Below, in pieces: positions 16,074 to 23,761 of a stretch of DNA of 26,640 nucleotides; within the stretch, counting starts at the first letter, position 1, and every line of letters begins with the position of its first letter. Both the position numbers and the translations under genes were made by a program. The notes beneath the pieces were generated by a model. That model had not been told where the DNA came from. It saw nothing but the letters and a program-made list of their open reading frames with translations, and did not search any database. This DNA comes from Actinomycetes bacterium (GTDB lineage: Bacteria; Actinomycetota; Actinomycetes; Actinomycetales; Microbacteriaceae). The stretch covers positions 1 through 26,640 of the forward strand of contig JAEXHA010000041.1 in assembly GCA_023450335.1 (NCBI GenBank), written 5' to 3'.

Positions 16074-16469
16074 ATGACCACCGCCGCGATCGAGCGCAAG
16101 CTCGCCGACCGATACGGCACCTCGCGACCGCGTCGTGCGCTGTTGATCGTGGTCGGCGTCCTGGCCGCGGCGCTGCTGGGCTACGTGGGCTGGACCACCG
16201 TCGCGGGTGCGTTGAACTCGGTGGATTACGACACGACGGGGTACGAGATCGATCCGCCGCACAGTGCGACCGTGCATTTCCAGGTGACCTCGCGGCCCGG
16301 CATCCCCGTCGCGTGCACCGTGGAGGCGCTGGACACCGAGCACGGCGTGGTCGGCTGGCGGGTCCTGGAGTATCCCGCGGCCGAGGCCACCACCCGCTCG
16401 TTCAGCGTGACGGTCCCGACCACCGCCGAGGCCACGACGGGATTGGCCAGCCACTGCTGGATCCCCTAA
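16074..16469 (+). CDS. DUF4307 domain membrane protein
   Basis: The 131-residue protein has a short cytoplasmic start with LADRYGTSRPRRALL, one membrane helix (about residues 22-44) and an extracytoplasmic beta-rich domain (about 50-131). That domain contains VDYDTTGYEIDPPHSATVHF and VACTVEALDTEHGVVGWR and ends SHCWIP. The two cysteines (in ACTVEA and HCWIP) could form a disulfide outside the cell. This is the DUF4307 family found next to greA across actinobacteria (Rv1081c in M. tuberculosis); function is unknown. The ATG at 16074 lies about 20 nt downstream of the predicted start of transcription, without a strong ribosome site. greA follows after 91 bp that hold a possible separate promoter and a hairpin. 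Confidence 0.88.
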   Translation: MTTAAIERKLADRYGTSRPRRALLIVVGVLAAALLGYVGWTTVAGALNSVDYDTTGYEIDPPHSATVHFQVTSRPGIPVACTVEALDTEHGVVGWRVLEYPAAEATTRSFSVTVPTTAEATTGLASHCWIP

Positions 16470-16472
16470 ACT
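16467..16472 (+). promoter_or_regulatory. Possible -10 element for greA
   Basis: TAAACT begins inside the DUF4307 stop codon and fits TAnnnT. Transcription would start near 16479, giving greA a leader of about 80 nt that contains the hairpin at 16488-16510. Confidence 0.35.
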
Positions 16473-16487
16473 GGCACCACATACCCG

Positions 16488-16510
16488 CGCCCCGGCTCGA
16501 CGCCGGGGCG
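16488..16510 (+). terminator. GC-rich hairpin in the greA leader, terminator or attenuator
   Basis: CGCCCCGGC (16488-16496) and GCCGGGGCG (16502-16510) form a perfect 9-bp stem with a 5-nt loop, followed by TTTGGCTT. The shape is that of an intrinsic terminator with a short U-tract. It may end the DUF4307 transcript or partly stop transcription entering greA. Confidence 0.6.
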
Positions 16511-16560
16511 TTTGGCTTACGCCCCGCCGTTCCCCCGGCATCCACCCCCAAGGAGACGAT

Positions 16561-17052
16561 GTGTCCAGCGACAGCACAGTGACCTTCCTCACCCAGGACG
16601 CGTACGACCGGCTCGCCGCCGAGCTCGAGCACCTCTCGACCACCGGGCGCGAGGAGATCGCCAAGCGCATCGAGGCCGCCCGCGAAGAAGGCGACCTCAA
16701 GGAGAACGGCGGCTATCACGCGGCCAAGGACGAGCAGGGCAAGCAGGAGGCGCGCATCCGCACGCTGCAGCACCTGCTGAAGGACGCACAGGTCGGCGAG
16801 GCCCCGGAGTCGGACGGCACCGTGGCGCCCGGCACCGTCATCACGGCCCTCGTCGCCGGCGGCGAGGAGGTGTTCCTGCTGGGCAACCGCGAGATCGCGG
16901 CGAACTCCGAGCTCGACGTCTACAGCGAGGCCTCGCCGCTGGGCAGCGCGATCATCGGTCTGTCCGAGGGAGACAAGACCTCGTACACCGCGCCCAACGG
17001 CCGCGAGATCGCGGTCGAGATCGTGAAGGTCGAGACCTACTCGGGCCAGTGA
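16561..17052 (+). CDS. greA: Transcription elongation factor GreA
   Basis: The 163-residue factor rescues backtracked RNA polymerase by stimulating cleavage of the nascent RNA. The N-terminal coiled coil (about residues 1-80) holds the tip motif EEGDLKENGGYHAAKDEQG, with acidic Asp45 and Glu48 matching the catalytic pair of E. coli GreA. The C-terminal FKBP-like domain (about 85-160) ends with ASPLGSAIIGLSEGDKTSY and EIVKVETY. The GTG at 16561 has AAGGAG (16550-16555) five bases upstream; the ATG two bases earlier is out of frame. It ends 25 bp before the convergent ilvA stop. DUF4307 upstream is its usual actinobacterial neighbour. Confidence 0.96.
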   Translation: MSSDSTVTFLTQDAYDRLAAELEHLSTTGREEIAKRIEAAREEGDLKENGGYHAAKDEQGKQEARIRTLQHLLKDAQVGEAPESDGTVAPGTVITALVAGGEEVFLLGNREIAANSELDVYSEASPLGSAIIGLSEGDKTSYTAPNGREIAVEIVKVETYSGQ

Positions 17053-17077
17053 CCCGCCGGGTCCCTGACCCGCCGGC

Positions 17078-18322
17078 TCAGTCCTCGACGAGCTTCGGGG
17101 TGAATCCGGCGTTCTCGAGGACCGAGATCACCTGGGCGCGGTGCTCCTGACCGCGTGTCTCGACGCTCAGCTGCAGCACGACCTCGCTGATCTGCAGGCC
17201 CTGACCGTGACGGGTGTGCAGGACCTCGATGACGTTCGCGCCGGCGATCGACAGCAGTTCGGACACCCGCGCGAGCTGGCCCGGTCTGTCAGGCAGCGGG
17301 ATCTGCAGCGTCATGTACCGCCCCGACGCCGCCAGACCGTGCGCGACGACCCGCTGCAGCAGCAGCGGGTCGATGTTGCCGCCGGAAAGAATCGACACGG
17401 TCGTGCCGGTCGCGGTGACCTTGCCGGCGAGAATGGCCGCCACGCCGACCGCGCCGGCCGGTTCGACGACGACCTTCGCCCGCTCCAGCAGCACCAGCAG
17501 CGCGCGGGCGATGTCGTCGTCGGTGACGGTGACGACCTCGTCGACCAGGTCGCGGATGATCTCGAACGGCGCATCGCCGGGGCGGGCGACCGCGATGCCG
17601 TCGGCGATCGTGGGGGTGGTGGCGACCTCGAGGGGGTGCCCGGCGGCCAGGGACGGCGGGTAGGCGGCGGAATTGGCCGCCTGAACGCCGATGATGCGCA
17701 CCGAACGGCCGGCCGCGGCGGCGCGCGCCTTGATGGCCGCGGCGACGCCCGCAATGAGGCCGCCGCCGCCGATGCCGACCAGGACCGTCTCGACGTCGGG
17801 GACCTCGTCGAAGATCTCGAGCCCGAGCGTGCCCTGCCCGACGATGATGTCACGGTGGTCGAACGGCGGGATCAGCACGGCGCCGGTGCGCTCGGCGAAC
17901 TCCGCCGCCAGTCGCAGCGGCGTCTCGACGGTGGCCCCCTCCAGGACCACGTCGGCCCCGTACCCTCGCGTGGCGAGAAGCTTGGGCACCGGCACGCCCA
18001 GCGGCATGAAGATGGTCGCCGCGATACCCAGCGCCTGCGCGGCACGGGCCACGCCCTGCGCGTGGTTTCCGGCCGAGGCGGCCACCACACCGCGGGCGCG
18101 CTCGGCCTCGGTGAGTCGTGCCAGGCGGTAGGCGGCGCCGCGGATCTTGAACGATCCGGTGCGCTGCAGGTTCTCGAGCTTGAGCAGCACGGGTGCCCCG
18201 AGCACGTCGCTCAAGTGCTCGGAGTCCTCCAGCGGCGTACGCAGGATGACGTCCTGCAACGCCGCGGCGGCGTCCTCGAACTCGGCCAGAGTGGGGTGGG
18301 CGGTCTTCGTGTCCTCCGTCAC
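17078..18322 (-). CDS. ilvA: Threonine ammonia-lyase with ACT domain
   Basis: The 414-residue PLP enzyme deaminates threonine to 2-oxobutyrate, the entry to isoleucine synthesis. PLP Lys59 lies in LQRTGSFKIRGA, ASAGNHAQGVA (about residues 82-92) contacts substrate, and the glycine loop is GIGGGGLIAG (183-192). After SILSGGNIDPLL the C-terminal part (about 330-414) is a single ACT-like regulatory domain with LPDRPGQLARVSELLSIAGA. This is the compact form common in actinobacteria; the E. coli biosynthetic enzyme is longer, with two regulatory domains. The GTG at 18322 has a strong GAGGAGGA site seven bases upstream and overlaps the stop of the AI-2E transporter gene (GTGA). The frame stays open about 1 kb further upstream, but that only shadows the transporter. 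Confidence 0.95.
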   Translation of the reverse strand: MTEDTKTAHPTLAEFEDAAAALQDVILRTPLEDSEHLSDVLGAPVLLKLENLQRTGSFKIRGAAYRLARLTEAERARGVVAASAGNHAQGVARAAQALGIAATIFMPLGVPVPKLLATRGYGADVVLEGATVETPLRLAAEFAERTGAVLIPPFDHRDIIVGQGTLGLEIFDEVPDVETVLVGIGGGGLIAGVAAAIKARAAAAGRSVRIIGVQAANSAAYPPSLAAGHPLEVATTPTIADGIAVARPGDAPFEIIRDLVDEVVTVTDDDIARALLVLLERAKVVVEPAGAVGVAAILAGKVTATGTTVSILSGGNIDPLLLQRVVAHGLAASGRYMTLQIPLPDRPGQLARVSELLSIAGANVIEVLHTRHGQGLQISEVVLQLSVETRGQEHRAQVISVLENAGFTPKLVED

Positions 18323-19509
18323 GCGGGGGTCCTCCTCGTCCGGGGCACGGTGCTCCAGATCAGATCGTCGGGTCGGATGGCGGCGCCGCCGGACTCCCAG
18401 CCGCGTCGCGAGATGTACAGCCATACAACGTTCACGAACGCAGCCAGCGGCACGGCGAACAGCGCACCGGGGATGCCGGCGATCATGGCCCCGCCGGCGA
18501 CGACGAGCACGACCGCCAGCGGGTGGACCTTGACGGCTGCGCCCATCAGCAACGGCTGCAGAATGTGTCCCTCGAGCTGCTGCACGCCCAGAACGACCAC
18601 CAGCATCCACAGGGCGATCCAGGGCCCGTTGTAGACCAGTGCCAGGAACACGGCCAGCGCCCCGGTGACGATGGCCCCCACGAATGGGATGAACGCACCC
18701 AGGAACACGAGCACGCCCACCGGGATGGCCAGTGGCACCCCCAGCAGGAAGGCACCCAGGGCGATGCCGATCGAGTCGATCGTCGCGACCAGCAGCTGGG
18801 TGCGGGCGTAGGTCACCACGGTGCGCCAGCCGGCGTGCCCGGCCCCGTCCACGGCCGCCCGGGCTCGGGCCGGGAACAGCCGCACCGTCCACCGCCAGAT
18901 GCCGCCGCCGTCGGCCAGCAGGCAGAGCAGGATGAACAGGGCCAGCAGTGCGCCCGTGGCGACGTGGCCGACGGTGCTGCCGATGGCGAGCGCCCCCGAC
19001 AGGAGCAGGTCGACTTGCTCCTGCAGCAGCGTCCAGCCCTGGGCGAGCATGTCGTCGATCTGCTCGGCCGTCAGGTGCAGTGGACCGCTGATCAGGTAGG
19101 TACGGAACTCGTCCAGTGCGGCGACCGTGCGCTCGCGCACGGAGTCCCACTGCAGCCCGATCTGCCACACCGCCAGCCACACCAGACCGGTGATGATCGC
19201 CAGGGTGCCCACCACGGTGATGACGATGGCGACCCAGCGCGGGACTCGGTGGCCGATCATGAAAGCGAAGGTCGGCCACACCAGCGCGGCCACGAGGATC
19301 GCCACCAGCAGCGGGATCACCAGCAGCTTCAGCTGGATGATGAGCCAGATGCCCACACCCAACGCCGCGGCGACGACGAGGAAGCGCCACGCATAGGCGG
19401 TGGCCACGCGCAGGCCACGCGGCACGCCCTCGGAGATCTCGGTGCTCACCGTCCGGCTGCGCAGCGCGTCGAAGAACGTCCCGCGCGGGGTGTCCTGGCT
19501 TCCGCTCAC
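18319..19509 (-). CDS. AI-2E family transporter
   Basis: The 396-residue membrane protein has about eight hydrophobic segments: two pairs near residues 40-80 and 92-118, a soluble helical stretch (about 120-165), then several more helices up to about 368. Family signs are VIPLLVAILVAALVWP, GVLVFLGAFIPFVGAIVTG and VQQLEGHILQPLLMG with HPLAVVLVVAGGAMIAGIPG. The family is named for autoinducer-2 export (TqsA), but members also include Na+/H+ antiporters, so the substrate is open. The GTG at 19509 follows TAGACT by exactly 6 nt and lacks a ribosome site, which suggests a leaderless message. The stop overlaps the ilvA start; cotranscription with threonine ammonia-lyase hints at, but does not prove, a link to amino acid or ion balance. 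Confidence 0.93.
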   Translation of the reverse strand: MSGSQDTPRGTFFDALRSRTVSTEISEGVPRGLRVATAYAWRFLVVAAALGVGIWLIIQLKLLVIPLLVAILVAALVWPTFAFMIGHRVPRWVAIVITVVGTLAIITGLVWLAVWQIGLQWDSVRERTVAALDEFRTYLISGPLHLTAEQIDDMLAQGWTLLQEQVDLLLSGALAIGSTVGHVATGALLALFILLCLLADGGGIWRWTVRLFPARARAAVDGAGHAGWRTVVTYARTQLLVATIDSIGIALGAFLLGVPLAIPVGVLVFLGAFIPFVGAIVTGALAVFLALVYNGPWIALWMLVVVLGVQQLEGHILQPLLMGAAVKVHPLAVVLVVAGGAMIAGIPGALFAVPLAAFVNVVWLYISRRGWESGGAAIRPDDLIWSTVPRTRRTPA

Positions 19510-19515
19510 CGTGTC

Positions 19516-19521
19516 AGTCTA
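19516..19521 (-). promoter_or_regulatory. -10 element for leaderless AI-2E transporter gene
   Basis: TAGACT on the minus strand, 6 nt (19510-19515) before the GTG. The hexamer and spacing are the same as at ispH. Confidence 0.55.
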
Positions 19522-19557
19522 GGCGCGCCGGCGTTCCGCCTTGAGCATGTGTCACCG

Positions 19558-20442
19558 TCAGAAGCGGTCGGCCATGTGGGTCAGCCGTGCGATGCGGTCG
19601 GGAATGGGCGGATGGGTCGCGAACAGCCGCGACAGTCCGCTTGGGCGCAGCGGGTTGCGCAGCCACAGGTGTGCGGTCGAGGTGTGGGCGCGTCGCAGCG
19701 GAGTGTCGTCGGCGCCGATCTTGGCAAGGGCGGATGCCAGGCCGTCGGGATCGCGTGTGGTCATCGCCCCGGTCGCGTCGGCCAGATACTCGCGCTGGCG
19801 CGAAACGGCCGCTTGCACCACACCCGCCAGCAGCGGCGAGACGATCGCGGCGACCACACCGAACAGGAGCAAGACCACGGCCGCCTGGTTGTTGCCCGCG
19901 CGGCGCCCGCCGAAGAACGCGATCCGCAGGAAGATGTCGGCGAGGATCCCCACCGCCACGACGAGTCCGAACACGATCGTCGAGACCCGGATGTCGTAGT
20001 TGCGGATGTGGGCCAGTTCGTGTGCCAGCACGCCTTCGAGTTCACGGTCGGTGAGACGCTCCAGCAGCCCGGTCGTCACCGTGATCGCCGCCTTTTCGGG
20101 CGTGCGGCCGGTCGCGAAAGCATTCGGTGACGGGTCGGTGACGACGTACAGGGCCGGCATGGGCGCACCGGTGGTGATGCACAGGTTCTCGACCAGGCGG
20201 TGAAAGCGCCCGGCCTCGGCCGCGGTGACCCGCTGTGCGCCCGACAGTGCCAGAGCCTCGCGGTCGGCGCAGAAGTACTGGATCGTCGCATAGCCGACGG
20301 CGAACACGAGAATGAACGCCGTGATCCACCAGTTGTTGCCTGCGAGCCAGCCTGCCAGCACGCCGATCAGGGCGAGTGCGAGGAGGAATCCGGTGAGGAT
20401 GAACCACGTGTTCCGCTTGTTGCGGGCGATCGCCGAGTACAT
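19558..20442 (-). CDS. htpX: M48 family (HtpX-like) membrane metalloprotease
   Basis: The 294-residue protease has two N-terminal helices (about residues 14-34 and 38-57), the zinc site HELAHIRNYD (His141, Glu142, His145), two further helices (about 155-177 and 186-212), and the third ligand Glu218 in SRQREYLADATGA. It ends with LFATHPPIPDRIARL, the usual HtpX closing motif. HtpX-type enzymes degrade damaged membrane proteins, with the active site facing the cytoplasm. It starts 15 bp after lemA and is probably cotranscribed with it; this lemA-M48 pairing is widespread. The ribosome site before the ATG at 20442 is weak (GGGCAG), consistent with dependence on lemA translation. Confidence 0.94.
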   Translation of the reverse strand: MYSAIARNKRNTWFILTGFLLALALIGVLAGWLAGNNWWITAFILVFAVGYATIQYFCADREALALSGAQRVTAAEAGRFHRLVENLCITTGAPMPALYVVTDPSPNAFATGRTPEKAAITVTTGLLERLTDRELEGVLAHELAHIRNYDIRVSTIVFGLVVAVGILADIFLRIAFFGGRRAGNNQAAVVLLLFGVVAAIVSPLLAGVVQAAVSRQREYLADATGAMTTRDPDGLASALAKIGADDTPLRRAHTSTAHLWLRNPLRPSGLSRLFATHPPIPDRIARLTHMADRF

Positions 20443-20457
20443 GGCTGCCCGGCGGAC

Positions 20458-21024
20458 TCAGAACTGTATACGCGGCGGTTCCGCGATCGCGGCGCCGTCG
20501 ACCACTTCGAAGAACTCGCGCTCAGTGAAGCCGAGGTTGCGGGCGAAGAGGTTGTTCGGGAAGACCTTGATCTTGGTGTTGAGTTCGCGGACCCCACCGT
20601 TGTAGAAGCGACGGGAAGCCTGGATCTTGTCTTCCGTATCGACGACGGCCTGCTGCAGCTGCAGGAAGTTCTGGCTGGCCTGCAACTGCGGGTAGGCCTC
20701 CGCGACCGCGAACAGTGACTTCAGCGCCTGTTGCATGTGACCTTCGGCGACGCCCGCCTCGCCGGGCGAGGACACCGACAGTGTCTCGGCTCGCGCGCGT
20801 GTGACGTTCTCGAAGACGGCCTTCTCGTGCGCGGCGTAGCCCTTGACCGCCTCGATGAGGTTCGGCAGCAGGTCGGCGCGACGCTTGAGCTGGACGGTGA
20901 TGTCGCTCCACGCCTCATCGACGCGCACATTGAGCGCGACGAGTGAGTTGTAGGTGGCCCAGAGGTAGATGCCGACGATCACGACCAGACCGACGACGAT
21001 CAGTACCGGGATCAGCCATTCCAT
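20458..21024 (-). CDS. lemA: LemA family protein
   Basis: The 188-residue protein has one N-terminal membrane helix (about residues 4-24, WLIPVLIVVGLVVIVGIYLW) followed by a long helical domain. Family motifs include YNSLVALNVRVDEAWSDI, QLKRRADLLPNLIEAVKGYA, AVAEAYPQLQASQNFLQLQ and VFPNNLFARNLGF, and the sequence closes near EREFFEVVDGA. LemA proteins are membrane-anchored helical-bundle proteins of unclear function, often paired with proteases as here. The ATG at 21024 has GGGAG upstream, and TAGGAT lies about 25 nt before the start. It is first in the lemA-htpX pair. Confidence 0.95.
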   Translation of the reverse strand: MEWLIPVLIVVGLVVIVGIYLWATYNSLVALNVRVDEAWSDITVQLKRRADLLPNLIEAVKGYAAHEKAVFENVTRARAETLSVSSPGEAGVAEGHMQQALKSLFAVAEAYPQLQASQNFLQLQQAVVDTEDKIQASRRFYNGGVRELNTKIKVFPNNLFARNLGFTEREFFEVVDGAAIAEPPRIQF

Positions 21025-21048
21025 AGCACTCCCATCGTTGTGCTCTCA

Positions 21049-21054
21049 ATCCTA
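21049..21054 (-). promoter_or_regulatory. Possible -10 element for lemA-htpX
   Basis: TAGGAT on the minus strand, 24 nt before the lemA ATG, giving a short leader with the GGGAG ribosome site. The -35 position is not convincing. Confidence 0.35.
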
Positions 21055-21101
21055 ACCGTCGCGGCCGATCCACCGCCGGAGCGAGCGTCATCTCTCAGCG
21101 G

Positions 21102-22415
21102 TTACCCACCGAGCACGCGCTCGAGATACGGGTTGCCGAACGTCCTCTTCGGATCGAGCCGGTCGCGCAGCGCCACGAAGTCGTCGAAGCGCGGATAGCG
21201 CGCGCGTAGGGTCGCGGCGCGCTGCGTGTGCATCTTCCCCCAATGCGGCCGGCCGTCGTGGCCCAGCATGATGTCTTCGACGGCGGTGAAATAGGCGGTC
21301 GGGTCGGCCCGCACGTACCGGTGCACGGCGATGTACCCCGTGTCGCGGCCGTGTGCGGTCGACAGCCACAGGTCGTCGGCGGCGGCGGTGCGCACTTCGA
21401 CGGGGAACTCGATGCGCCAGTGGCGGTCGTCGATCAGCGCGCGCAACTGTGTGAACGCGGCACCCAACTGTGCCACCGGAACGGCGTACTCCATCTCGCG
21501 GAAGCGCACGCCGCGAGTCGTGGCGAACACCCGATCGGAGCGGTCGGAGAACGAGCGTCTCCCCCACACCGCCGCCGACGCGCGGTTGATCGCCGGCACC
21601 AGGGGCGGGATGATGCGCCCGGTCGTGCAGACGGCTTGGTGCACGCCCGTGCCGATCAGGCGGTCATCGACCCAGCGTCGCAGCGGTGAGAGGGGCTCGA
21701 CGGGCTCGGCCGCCGGCATCCGCGTGTTCGTCTTCGTCTGCGCCAGATCGGTGTGCGGAAACCAGTAGAACTCGAAATGGTCGGCGGCCGTCGCCCGCTC
21801 GGCCAGGGTCCCGATGACATCGTCGATCGGTTCGGCCTGCTCGACGGCACGCAGCCCGAACGCCGGCACGCACTGCAGCGTGACATCGACGAGCACGCCC
21901 AGGGCACCGAGCCCGAGCGCGACGGCGGGCAGCAGCTCGGCGTTCTCGTCATCATCGACCCGCAGCAGCTCGCCGTCGGCGGTGACGAGGGTGGCGCCCA
22001 CGACCTGGGTCGCGATGCCGCCGAAGCGCGAACCGGTGCCGTGGGTGCCGGTGGAGATCGCGCCCGAGATCGACTGCCGGTCGATGTCGCCGAGGTTGGC
22101 CATGGCCAGCCCGTGAGGGCGCAGCAGCGTGGGAATGCGGTGCAGGCGCGTGCCGGCCAGCAGTGTGACACGCGATCGGTCGTGGTCGACCGACACGAGC
22201 CCCGACAGATCCGTCAGATCGAGCAACACGCCGGGAGCCACCGCGATGCCGCTGAAACTGTGCCCCGCACCGACGGCCTTGACCTGCAGGCCGCGCGCGG
22301 CCGCCGCCTGCACGGCGCGGCGCACCGCGGCGGTCGTCGAGGGGAACTCGACCCGCTGCGGGCGGACTTTCTCGGTGCGCGCCCAGTTCTGCCACGCACC
22401 CCCCGGACGCGTCAC
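21102..22415 (-). CDS. D-arabinono-1,4-lactone oxidase-like FAD enzyme
   Basis: The 437-residue protein belongs to the VAO-type flavoenzymes of the aldonolactone oxidase/gulonolactone dehydrogenase group. The FAD-binding part (about residues 1-180) shows RPQRVEFPSTTAAVRRAV, KAVGAGHSFSGIAV, MANLGDIDRQSISGAISTGT and GLGALGVLVDVTL. The C-terminal ALO domain includes FPVEVRTAAADD and the family HWxK motif (PHWGKMHT), ending FDDFVALRDRLDPKRTFGN. It probably oxidises a sugar lactone or related polyol; the true substrate is unknown, since actinobacteria do not make ascorbate in the classical way. The GTG at 22415 overlaps the stop of the upstream deaminase/aldolase-like gene (GTGA), so the two are coexpressed. 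No signal peptide is visible. Confidence 0.9.
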   Translation of the reverse strand: MTRPGGAWQNWARTEKVRPQRVEFPSTTAAVRRAVQAAAARGLQVKAVGAGHSFSGIAVAPGVLLDLTDLSGLVSVDHDRSRVTLLAGTRLHRIPTLLRPHGLAMANLGDIDRQSISGAISTGTHGTGSRFGGIATQVVGATLVTADGELLRVDDDENAELLPAVALGLGALGVLVDVTLQCVPAFGLRAVEQAEPIDDVIGTLAERATAADHFEFYWFPHTDLAQTKTNTRMPAAEPVEPLSPLRRWVDDRLIGTGVHQAVCTTGRIIPPLVPAINRASAAVWGRRSFSDRSDRVFATTRGVRFREMEYAVPVAQLGAAFTQLRALIDDRHWRIEFPVEVRTAAADDLWLSTAHGRDTGYIAVHRYVRADPTAYFTAVEDIMLGHDGRPHWGKMHTQRAATLRARYPRFDDFVALRDRLDPKRTFGNPYLERVLGG

Positions 22416-23647
22416 AGGAAGCTCTTCCCCTCGCCGCGGTAGGTGGCGGCCTCGCCCACGACACGATCACCGGAGGTGAGGACGTACCGGTCGACGCGCT
22501 CGGCGAGTTCGCCGCTCTTGGCGTGGCGGAACCAGACGCGGTCGCCGACCCGCAGAGCGCGCGCGGCCGGGCCCTGCAGCGGGGTCTGCACCTCGCCCGC
22601 ACCTTCGCGGCCGAGCGTGCGCAGCCCCTGCGGCCACACCGGCAGCGGCTGGCGCGAGGCGACCGGGGGGCCCGACGCGATCCAGCCCCCGCCGAGAACG
22701 GTGGCGATGTCGGCGGCGGGTTTGCGCACCACTTCGAGCGCGAACGCGGCAGCCGGCGCCGGTGTGAAGGCGCGGTAGAGGTCAAAGAGATGACCGGCGA
22801 GCAGGCCGCTGCCGGCGGTGGTCTCGGTGACGGACAGGTCGGATGCGGTGGTCTCGAGAGAGCCGGTGCCGCCGCCGTTGACGAACTCGAGCGGGGCGAT
22901 CTCGCGCAAGGCGGTGACGATCGCGGCGCGCCGCTGGCGCAGCTCGTCGCCCGAGCGGCGCTGCATCCAGCGGATGACGGCGTCGCCCGAGCCGGTGTCG
23001 TCGGGCTGGCCGGCCAGCTGCGCCTCGTACATCATGAGCCCGACCAGGCGGAAGCCGGGCCGCTGCACGATGGCGTGGGCGAGGCGGGCGACCTCCGGCG
23101 CGTCATGCACGGGTGACCGGCGCACCCCGATGTGGCCGAGCACCGGAGCGCGCCACGACGCGTCGGCGTCGATCGCGACGCGGATCTCGGCGCGCGAGCC
23201 CGGCGCTGCGACCGCGTCGATGAGGTCGAGCTGATCGAGGTCGTCGACCATGAGGGTGATGCGTGCGGCGGCCTGTTCGTCGGCGGCCAAGGCGGCGAGG
23301 GCGGCCCGATCGACGGTCGGGTAGCCCAGCACGATGTCGTCATGATCGGCGGCGAGCCACAGCGCCTCGGGCAGGGTGAAGGCGAGGATGCCACGGTACC
23401 CGGGCATGGCCAGCGCGGCGTCGAGCACTTCGCGGACGCGGATCGATTTGCTCGCCACGCGGATGGGCACACCCGCCGAGCGCACCACGAGGTCGAGGGC
23501 GTTGAACCGCAGCGCGTCGACGTCGATCGTGGCCACCGGACCCGATATGTCGGCGATCGTGGTGGTGCGCGCCGGCCAATAGGCCGCCGCGTCGGTCCAC
23601 GGCTCGCCGACGGTCGCGTCGGCGACGGCGAGAAGGTCGAGGGTCAT
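22412..23647 (-). CDS. Amino acid deaminase/aldolase-like PLP protein (alanine racemase fold)
   Basis: The 411-residue protein has an alanine racemase-type barrel with the PLP lysine Lys67 in RVASKSIRVREVL, then ILAFTLPEALWLA, IRVAIDADASWR and LVGLMMYEAQLAG. The C-terminal part (about residues 300-411) resembles D-threonine aldolase/D-serine dehydratase beta domains, with HLFDLYRAFTPAPAA and RVGDRVWFRHAKSGEL. The family acts on D-amino acids or hydroxy-amino acids; this member is not assigned. The ATG at 23647 has TAGGGT 7 nt upstream and no ribosome site, so a leaderless message is likely. The frame runs on to 23815, but that stretch covers the tRNA-related repeat and is not coding. It is followed by the overlapping lactone-oxidase gene, a pairing I also recall from other actinobacteria. 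Confidence 0.88.
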   Translation of the reverse strand: MTLDLLAVADATVGEPWTDAAAYWPARTTTIADISGPVATIDVDALRFNALDLVVRSAGVPIRVASKSIRVREVLDAALAMPGYRGILAFTLPEALWLAADHDDIVLGYPTVDRAALAALAADEQAAARITLMVDDLDQLDLIDAVAAPGSRAEIRVAIDADASWRAPVLGHIGVRRSPVHDAPEVARLAHAIVQRPGFRLVGLMMYEAQLAGQPDDTGSGDAVIRWMQRRSGDELRQRRAAIVTALREIAPLEFVNGGGTGSLETTASDLSVTETTAGSGLLAGHLFDLYRAFTPAPAAAFALEVVRKPAADIATVLGGGWIASGPPVASRQPLPVWPQGLRTLGREGAGEVQTPLQGPAARALRVGDRVWFRHAKSGELAERVDRYVLTSGDRVVGEAATYRGEGKSFL

Positions 23648-23654
23648 GACATCC

Positions 23655-23660
23655 ACCCTA
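23655..23660 (-). promoter_or_regulatory. -10 element for leaderless deaminase/aldolase gene
   Basis: TAGGGT on the minus strand, 7 nt (23648-23654) before the ATG. The spacing equals that at glpX. Confidence 0.45.
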
Positions 23661-23696
23661 GGACCGCCGCGCGACCGCGCCACGTCTTGCAGAGTC

Positions 23697-23746
23697 CGCC
23701 GCGCTGCGCGGCACCATCCGCCGTACCCCCGGTGGGACTCGAACCC
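23697..23746 (-). repeat. Copy A of a tRNA 3'-end direct repeat
   Basis: Bases 23711-23746 are identical to 23861-23896, which form the T-arm/acceptor 3' end of the tRNA gene and its immediate downstream flank. The similarity extends to about 23697 with a 2-bp difference in a GC-rich hairpin. The sequence on the 5' side of the T-loop differs from a tRNA, so copy A is a fragment, not a second gene. Confidence 0.85.
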
Positions 23747-23761
23747 CTCCCCACCGGCCCT

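Noticed and set aside
17050..17076. An 11-bp direct repeat TGACCCGCCGG after greA, with a 5-bp GACCC-GCC-GGGTC stem
   Set aside because: It is short and expected by chance at this GC content; too weak to call a terminator for the convergent greA/ilvA pair.
18323..19390. Long N-terminal extension of ilvA in the same frame
   Set aside because: It lies over the AI-2E transporter gene in another frame; the GTG at 18322 has a strong ribosome site and the family starts there.
18523..20130. A 535-residue plus-strand open frame opposite the AI-2E and htpX genes
   Set aside because: The composition is typical of the antisense of membrane-protein genes and no motif is present.
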